DNA from: Micromonospora costi
Lineage (GTDB): Bacteria; Actinomycetota; Actinomycetes; Mycobacteriales; Micromonosporaceae
Direction: 5' to 3'
Length of the DNA: 64,000 nt
NCBI RefSeq assembly: GCF_003626655.1
Contig: NZ_RBAN01000001.1
Span: forward strand, 682,001-746,000
The position numbers and the translations under genes were made by a program. Shown here piece by piece: positions 59,929-64,000 of this stretch; position 1 is the stretch's first letter, and each line of letters opens with the position of its first letter. The notes below the pieces were generated by a model. The model was not told the origin of the DNA and ran no database searches. It worked only from the letters and a program-made list of their open reading frames with translations.

Positions 59929-61932
59929 TCAGGCCGACGCCGCGGCGCCATCCTCCCGGACCACCGCCACCTCGCCGGCGGGCACCACCAGTTCACCGTC
60001 GCACCGCTCGCCGGTGAGCAGCTCCACGCCGGAGGCGGCGAGCCGCGCCGGGGCGTCGGTGTGGTTGACGACGAACAGCCAGCTCCGCTCCGCGTCGCGG
60101 CGCCGGACCACCTCCACCCCGGGCTCGACCGCGGCGGCGGGCCGGACGCCGGCCTCCGCCACGATCCGGGCCACCAGCCGGTCGGTGGCGGCCTGGTCGA
60201 GCCGGGTGCCCAGGTACCAGGCCGCGCCCGTGCCGACCGCGTGCCGCGTCACGGCGGGCACACCGGGCAGCGGCCCGTCGGCGTACGAGGCGAGCACCTC
60301 GGCGCCCTCCGGGTGCAGCCACTCGGTCCACACGTCGGCGGTGGCGCCGTCGTCGAGGCGGACCTGCTCGCCGGCGCGCAGCGGGAAGAACTCCTCCGTC
60401 CGCACGCCGAGCAGCTCCCGGAACGCCCCGGGATAGCCGCCCAGCCGGATGTGGTCGTTCTCGTCGACGATGCCGCTGAAGTACGTGACGAGCGCGGTGC
60501 CGCCGGCCTCGACGAACCGGCGCAGCGCGTCGGCGTCGGCGTCGCGCACCAGGTAGAGGGTGGGAGCCACGACGAGCCGGTAGCGGCCGAGGTCGGCCGA
60601 CGGGTGCACGACGTCGGCGGTGATGCCGGCCCGCCAGAGCGCGTCGTAGAGCGCCGTGAGCCGGTCGGCGTAGGTGACGTCGACGCTGGGGTGGGAGTCC
60701 AGCTCGACGCCCCACCACGCCTCGTAGTCGAACAGGATCGCCACCTCGGCGTCCACCCGGCTGCCCCGGACCTCGGCGAGGGCGCCGAGGTCCGCGCCGA
60801 GTCGGCACACCTCGCGGAACACCTTGGTGTCCGGCCCGGCGTGGGGCACCAGCGCCGAGTGGAACTTCTCCGCGCCCGCGCGGGAGGCCCGCCACTGGAA
60901 GAACAGCACGCCGTCGGCGCCGCGGGCCACGTGCGCGAGGCTGTTGCGGCGCAGCTGCCCCGGCGTCTTCGCCACGTTGCGCGGCTGCCAGTTGACCGCG
61001 CTCGTGGAGTGCTCCATGAGCAGCCAGGGTTCGCCACCCGCCACGCCCCGCGTGTGGTCGGCCGCGAGCGCCAGCCCGACGTGCGCGCGGGGGTCGGCGG
61101 CGGTCAGGTAGTGGTCGTTGGCGACCAGGTCCACGTCGCCGGCCCAGGAGTGGTAGTCGAGGTACTTGACCCCCGTGCCGATCATGAAGTTCGTGGTCAC
61201 CGGCTGGGTGACCAGCCCGCGCAGCGCCTCGCGTTCGGCGCGCAGCTGGGCGCGCTGCTCGTCCGAGGAGAAGCGCAGGAAGTCGAGCTGCTGGGTGGGG
61301 TTCGCGAACGTCGGGGCGGTGCGCGGCGGGTTGATCTCGGCCCAGTCGCCGTAGCGCTGGCTCCAGAACGCGGTGCCCCAGGCGGCGTTGAGCGCGTCCA
61401 GGTCGCCGTACCGCTCCCGTAGCCAGACCCGGAACGCCTCGGCGCTCACGTCGCAGTAGCAGTGCACGTTGTGGCAGCCGAGTTCGTTGGACACGTGCCA
61501 CATCACGACGGCCGGGTGCGCGGCGTACCGGCCGGCGACCGCCTCCACGAGGGCCAGCGAGCGCTCGCGGAAGACCGGCGAGCTGGGGCAGTACGCCTGC
61601 CGCCCGCCGGGCCAGAGGACGGTGCCGTCGGCACGGCGCGGCAGCGTCTCGGGGTGTGCTTGCGCCAGCCACGGGGGCGGGCTCGCTGTGGCGGTGGCGA
61701 GGTCGACGCCGATGCCACCGGCGTGCAGCAGGTCGAGCACGCGGTCGAGCCAGGCGAACTCGTACCGGCCGGGGGACGGTTCGAGCAGGGCCCAGGAGAA
61801 GATGCCGACCGAGACGAGGTTGACCCCCGCCCGGCGCATCAGCTCGACGTCCTCGGCCCAGGTCTCCTCGGGCCACTGCTCCGGGTTGTAGTCACCGCCG
61901 AAGAAGATCTGGTCGCCCTGCCATCGCCGCAT
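59929..61932 (-). CDS. GH42 beta-galactosidase
   Basis: 667 residues, ATG 61932. Glycoside hydrolase family 42: FGGDYNPEQWPEETW at the start, acid/base Glu150 in WHVSNELG, nucleophile Glu in LLMEHSTSAVNWQPRN (about 310). Cys115, Cys153, Cys158 and Cys160 fit the family's structural zinc site. The trimerisation domain (FREVCRLGADLGALAEVR) and a C-terminal beta domain follow. No signal peptide, so it acts inside the cell on imported oligosaccharides. It is divergent from the ABC transporter genes, and upstream of the DeoR gene. Confidence 0.92.
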   Translation of the reverse strand: MRRWQGDQIFFGGDYNPEQWPEETWAEDVELMRRAGVNLVSVGIFSWALLEPSPGRYEFAWLDRVLDLLHAGGIGVDLATATASPPPWLAQAHPETLPRRADGTVLWPGGRQAYCPSSPVFRERSLALVEAVAGRYAAHPAVVMWHVSNELGCHNVHCYCDVSAEAFRVWLRERYGDLDALNAAWGTAFWSQRYGDWAEINPPRTAPTFANPTQQLDFLRFSSDEQRAQLRAEREALRGLVTQPVTTNFMIGTGVKYLDYHSWAGDVDLVANDHYLTAADPRAHVGLALAADHTRGVAGGEPWLLMEHSTSAVNWQPRNVAKTPGQLRRNSLAHVARGADGVLFFQWRASRAGAEKFHSALVPHAGPDTKVFREVCRLGADLGALAEVRGSRVDAEVAILFDYEAWWGVELDSHPSVDVTYADRLTALYDALWRAGITADVVHPSADLGRYRLVVAPTLYLVRDADADALRRFVEAGGTALVTYFSGIVDENDHIRLGGYPGAFRELLGVRTEEFFPLRAGEQVRLDDGATADVWTEWLHPEGAEVLASYADGPLPGVPAVTRHAVGTGAAWYLGTRLDQAATDRLVARIVAEAGVRPAAAVEPGVEVVRRRDAERSWLFVVNHTDAPARLAASGVELLTGERCDGELVVPAGEVAVVREDGAAASA

Positions 61933-61972
61933 GGCAGCAGAGCGTGCCCCTACCGATCGATTAAGTCAACAG

Positions 61973-61998
61973 TTTCCAACATCGACGGTCTTTCCAAC
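61973..61998. promoter_or_regulatory. Direct repeat in the beta-galactosidase/ABC divergent promoter
   Basis: TTTCCAAC occurs at 61973-61980 and 61991-61998, an 18-bp period. Placed 40-65 bp before the beta-galactosidase start and next to the other promoter; candidate site for the DeoR protein. Confidence 0.5.
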
Positions 61999-62052
61999 GT
62001 TTACCTGATAACAGCCCTGTCACGACTGGGTTATCGGTCTCTGGCTGCCCTC

Positions 62053-62109
62053 TTGACAGGACGGCCCGGACGGGTAGCTTGAGGCGCCACTGGCAGTTCG
62101 TGTTTGCCA
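62053..62109 (+). promoter_or_regulatory. Promoter and operator-like palindrome of the sugar ABC operon
   Basis: TTGACA (62053-62058), 16-bp spacer, TAGCTT (62075-62080), then TGGCA-N9-TGCCA (62091-62109) just past the expected start of transcription. A repressor bound there would block the operon. The leader to the start codon is about 120 nt. Confidence 0.55.
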
Positions 62110-62209
62110 ATGTGGATTCACGGTGGATCCCGATGTGCGATCACGAGCACCGGCCCCCACCCCCGACGGCCCTCGGGCGCAGCGCACCTCTTCATCCGCA
62201 GGAGGATCC

Positions 62210-63538
62210 ATGTCCCGTCCCCGTACCCAAGCCGAGTACCTGGCCAGACTCGTACCGCCATCCGTCGCCGGCCTCAACCGTCGCTCGCTGCTCGCCGGCG
62301 CGGCCGGCGCGAGCGCCCTGCTCGGCACGGGCCTCCTCGCCGGCTGCGGCGACTCCGACTCCGGCGGTTCCGGAGGCAAGACGGTGTCGATGGGCTCGAA
62401 CGCGTCCGACCCCACGCCGAAGGACGTCCTCGCCAAGGTGTCCGCCGCGTTCAAGACCTCCTCCGGCGTCGAGGTCGCGATCAACACCGTCGACCACAAC
62501 ACGTTCCAGGAGAACATCAACAACTACCTGCAGGGCAAGCCGGACGACGTGTTCACCTGGTTCGCCGGCTACCGGATGCGGTTCTTCGCCGCCCGCGGCC
62601 TGGCCGGTGACGTGTCCGACGTCTGGGGCAAGCTCTCCGGATTCTCCGACGCCTTCAAGAAGGCCTCGACCGGCGACGACGGCAAGCAGTACTTCGTGCC
62701 GTTCTCCTACTACCCGTGGGCGGTCTTCTACCGCAAGTCGGTCTGGCAGCAGCACGGCTACCAGGTGCCCACGACCCTCGACCAGTTCAACACCCTCGGC
62801 GCGCAGATGAAGAGGGACGGCCTCGTCCCGATCGCCTTCGCCGACAAGGACGGCTGGCCGGCCATGGGCACGTTCGACATCCTCAACCTGCGGATCAACG
62901 GGTACCAGTTCCACGTCGACCTCATGGCCGGCAAGGAGTCGTGGACGTCCGACAAGGTGAAGAAGGTCTTCGACACCTGGGCCGGGCTGCTGCCGCTGCA
63001 CCAGCCGGACTCCCTCGGCCGCACCTGGCAGGAGGCCGCCCAGTCGCTGCAGCAGAAGAAGAGCGGCATGTACCTGCTCGGCCTCTTCGTGGCGCAGCAG
63101 TTCAACGCCGACGAGCAGGACGACATCGACTTCTTCACCTTCCCGGAGATCGACTCGACCATCGGGGCCAAGGCCCTCGACGCGCCCATCGACGGCTACA
63201 TGATGGCGCGCAAGCCGAAGTCCGAGGAGAACGCCAAGAAGCTGCTGGAGTACATCGGCGGCGTCGACGCGGGCAACATCTCGGTGAAGACCGACCCCGG
63301 CACCCTGGTCGCCAACACCGGCGCGGACACCAGCGGCTACAGCGCCCTCCAGAAGAAGGCGGCGGAGCTGGTCGGCTCGGCCACCGAGATCGCGCAGTTC
63401 CTCGACCGGGACACCCGGCCGGACTTCGCCTCGACGGTGATCATCCCGGCCCTGCAGCAGTTCATCAAGGACCCGACGGACATCGGCGGGCTGCTGACCA
63501 GCATCGAGAACCAGAAGAAGTCGATCTTTACGAGCTGA
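62210..63538 (+). CDS. Sugar ABC transporter substrate-binding lipoprotein
   Basis: 442 residues; ATG 62210 with GGAGG 4 nt upstream. The N-terminus has a twin-arginine signal (NRRSLLAGAAG) and lipobox LLAGC, so it is probably a Tat-exported lipoprotein. The mature part is a family 1 extracellular solute-binding protein (TWFAGYRMRFFAARGLAGDV, AVFYRKSVWQQHGYQVPTTL, LFVAQQFNADEQDDIDFFTF). It brings a sugar, likely a galactoside given the neighbouring GH42, to the permease encoded next. Confidence 0.92.
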   Translation: MSRPRTQAEYLARLVPPSVAGLNRRSLLAGAAGASALLGTGLLAGCGDSDSGGSGGKTVSMGSNASDPTPKDVLAKVSAAFKTSSGVEVAINTVDHNTFQENINNYLQGKPDDVFTWFAGYRMRFFAARGLAGDVSDVWGKLSGFSDAFKKASTGDDGKQYFVPFSYYPWAVFYRKSVWQQHGYQVPTTLDQFNTLGAQMKRDGLVPIAFADKDGWPAMGTFDILNLRINGYQFHVDLMAGKESWTSDKVKKVFDTWAGLLPLHQPDSLGRTWQEAAQSLQQKKSGMYLLGLFVAQQFNADEQDDIDFFTFPEIDSTIGAKALDAPIDGYMMARKPKSEENAKKLLEYIGGVDAGNISVKTDPGTLVANTGADTSGYSALQKKAAELVGSATEIAQFLDRDTRPDFASTVIIPALQQFIKDPTDIGGLLTSIENQKKSIFTS

Positions 63539-63559
63539 CGGCGAGAGGGGGAGGACACT

Positions 63560-64000
63560 ATGTCCGACCTGCCCCTGATCCAAGCGGATCGCGCCGTGGA
63601 ACCGCCGGCCGCGACCACCACCACGCGTGGTCGCGGCCGCCGGCTACGGCTCCTGTCCCGCACCGACCGCGTGGTGATCACGCTGATGGTGCTCGTCCCG
63701 CTGCTGCTCGTCTCGGCCCTCGTGTGGCTGCCGGCGCTGGCCACCGTGGCGCTGTCCACCACGAACTGGGACGGCATCGGCCCGCTGGGCGACATCGACT
63801 TCGTCGGCGGCCGCAACTACAGCGACGTGGTGAACATCTACCCGCCGTTCGTACCCGCGGTGCAGCACAACCTGCTGTGGCTCGCGGCGCTGTTCGTGGT
63901 GGCCACGCCGTTCGGCATGTTCCTGGCCGTACTCCTCGACAAGGAGCTGCGCGGCAGCCGGTTCTACCAGACCGCCCTCTACCTGCCGGTGGTGCTCTCG
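63560..64000 (+). CDS. Sugar ABC transporter permease (MalF/UgpA type), partial
   Basis: The first 147 residues are in the window; ATG 63560 follows GGGGGAGGA. A polar N-terminus of about 35 residues is followed by helix 1 (VVITLMVLVPLLLVSALVWL), the WDG periplasmic loop (STTNWDGIGP) and the next helices (LLWLAALFVVATPFGMFLAV). It lies 21 bp after the binding-protein gene. The second permease should follow outside the window. Confidence 0.9.
   Translation, partial: MSDLPLIQADRAVEPPAATTTTRGRGRRLRLLSRTDRVVITLMVLVPLLLVSALVWLPALATVALSTTNWDGIGPLGDIDFVGGRNYSDVVNIYPPFVPAVQHNLLWLAALFVVATPFGMFLAVLLDKELRGSRFYQTALYLPVVLS

Overview
The window is very GC-rich, densely coded actinobacterial DNA. It carries an SsgA/SsgB-family sporulation protein, a Spo0M-like protein, an AICE-type Rep/Xis/Int module beside a tRNA-Val, twin-arginine lipoproteins and many GTG starts. 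The overall character fits Micromonospora or a close relative in the Micromonosporaceae; that placement is inference from gene content and style, not from a search.

Positions 1-16,000 form one large zinc-starvation (Zur) island. Seven Zur-box-like palindromes of the TGAnAAC/T-N-G/ATTnTCA type precede transcription units encoding: a metal-binding lipoprotein of an ABC importer (cut by the left edge); four surface proteins with the choice-of-anchor M domain (one with an LPRTG sorting signal, one ending in a WxL-like domain beside a DUF916 partner); cysteine-poor paralogues of S14, L33, L28 and L31 plus an unusual L32; a CobW-family GTPase (COG0523); an MRF-like CobW relative with a ruined P-loop; a small conserved protein; and a MinD/CooC-like ATPase. 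The zur repressor gene (13,434-13,838) and a divergent permease pair (PF03773 + TIGR03943) close the island, followed by a dead scrap of a P-type metal ATPase. Together they would remodel the ribosome to release zinc, scavenge metal at the wall, import it and insert it into client proteins.

Positions 16,000-28,300 hold secreted beta-propeller, Ig-like and PKD proteins, a solitary mraY away from any division cluster, a PhzF enzyme, and several scars: a MarR gene and a membrane gene that both lost their 5' ends head to head, and the last residues of a phage-type integrase at 26.2 kb.

Positions 28,300-37,230 are a decayed integrative element (AICE type). It has GntR and three tiny overlapping genes at one end; a 1,200-residue STAND NTPase with an N-terminal PD-(D/E)xK-like nuclease and a C-terminal zinc finger (a likely anti-phage system, with far more A+T than its neighbours); an IS110-family insertion; and then repSA, xis and int, each broken by frameshifts, ending at tRNA-Val(CAC).

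Positions 37,230-64,000 are chromosomal: ssgB, an SDR enzyme, a 168-bp MITE-like element upstream of an AraC regulator, a VOC/MarR divergent pair with a clean operator palindrome, a TPR-proline-rich-fibronectin membrane protein, a two-component system, LysR/EamA, an SGNH hydrolase, helD with a hairpin leader, a double-domain glycerophosphodiesterase, spo0M, and a beta-galactosidase/DeoR/sugar ABC transporter locus that runs off the right edge. Palindromic repeats (TGATCGACTC...GAGTCGATCA, and a GATCATGAAGTT type) sit in gaps between genes.
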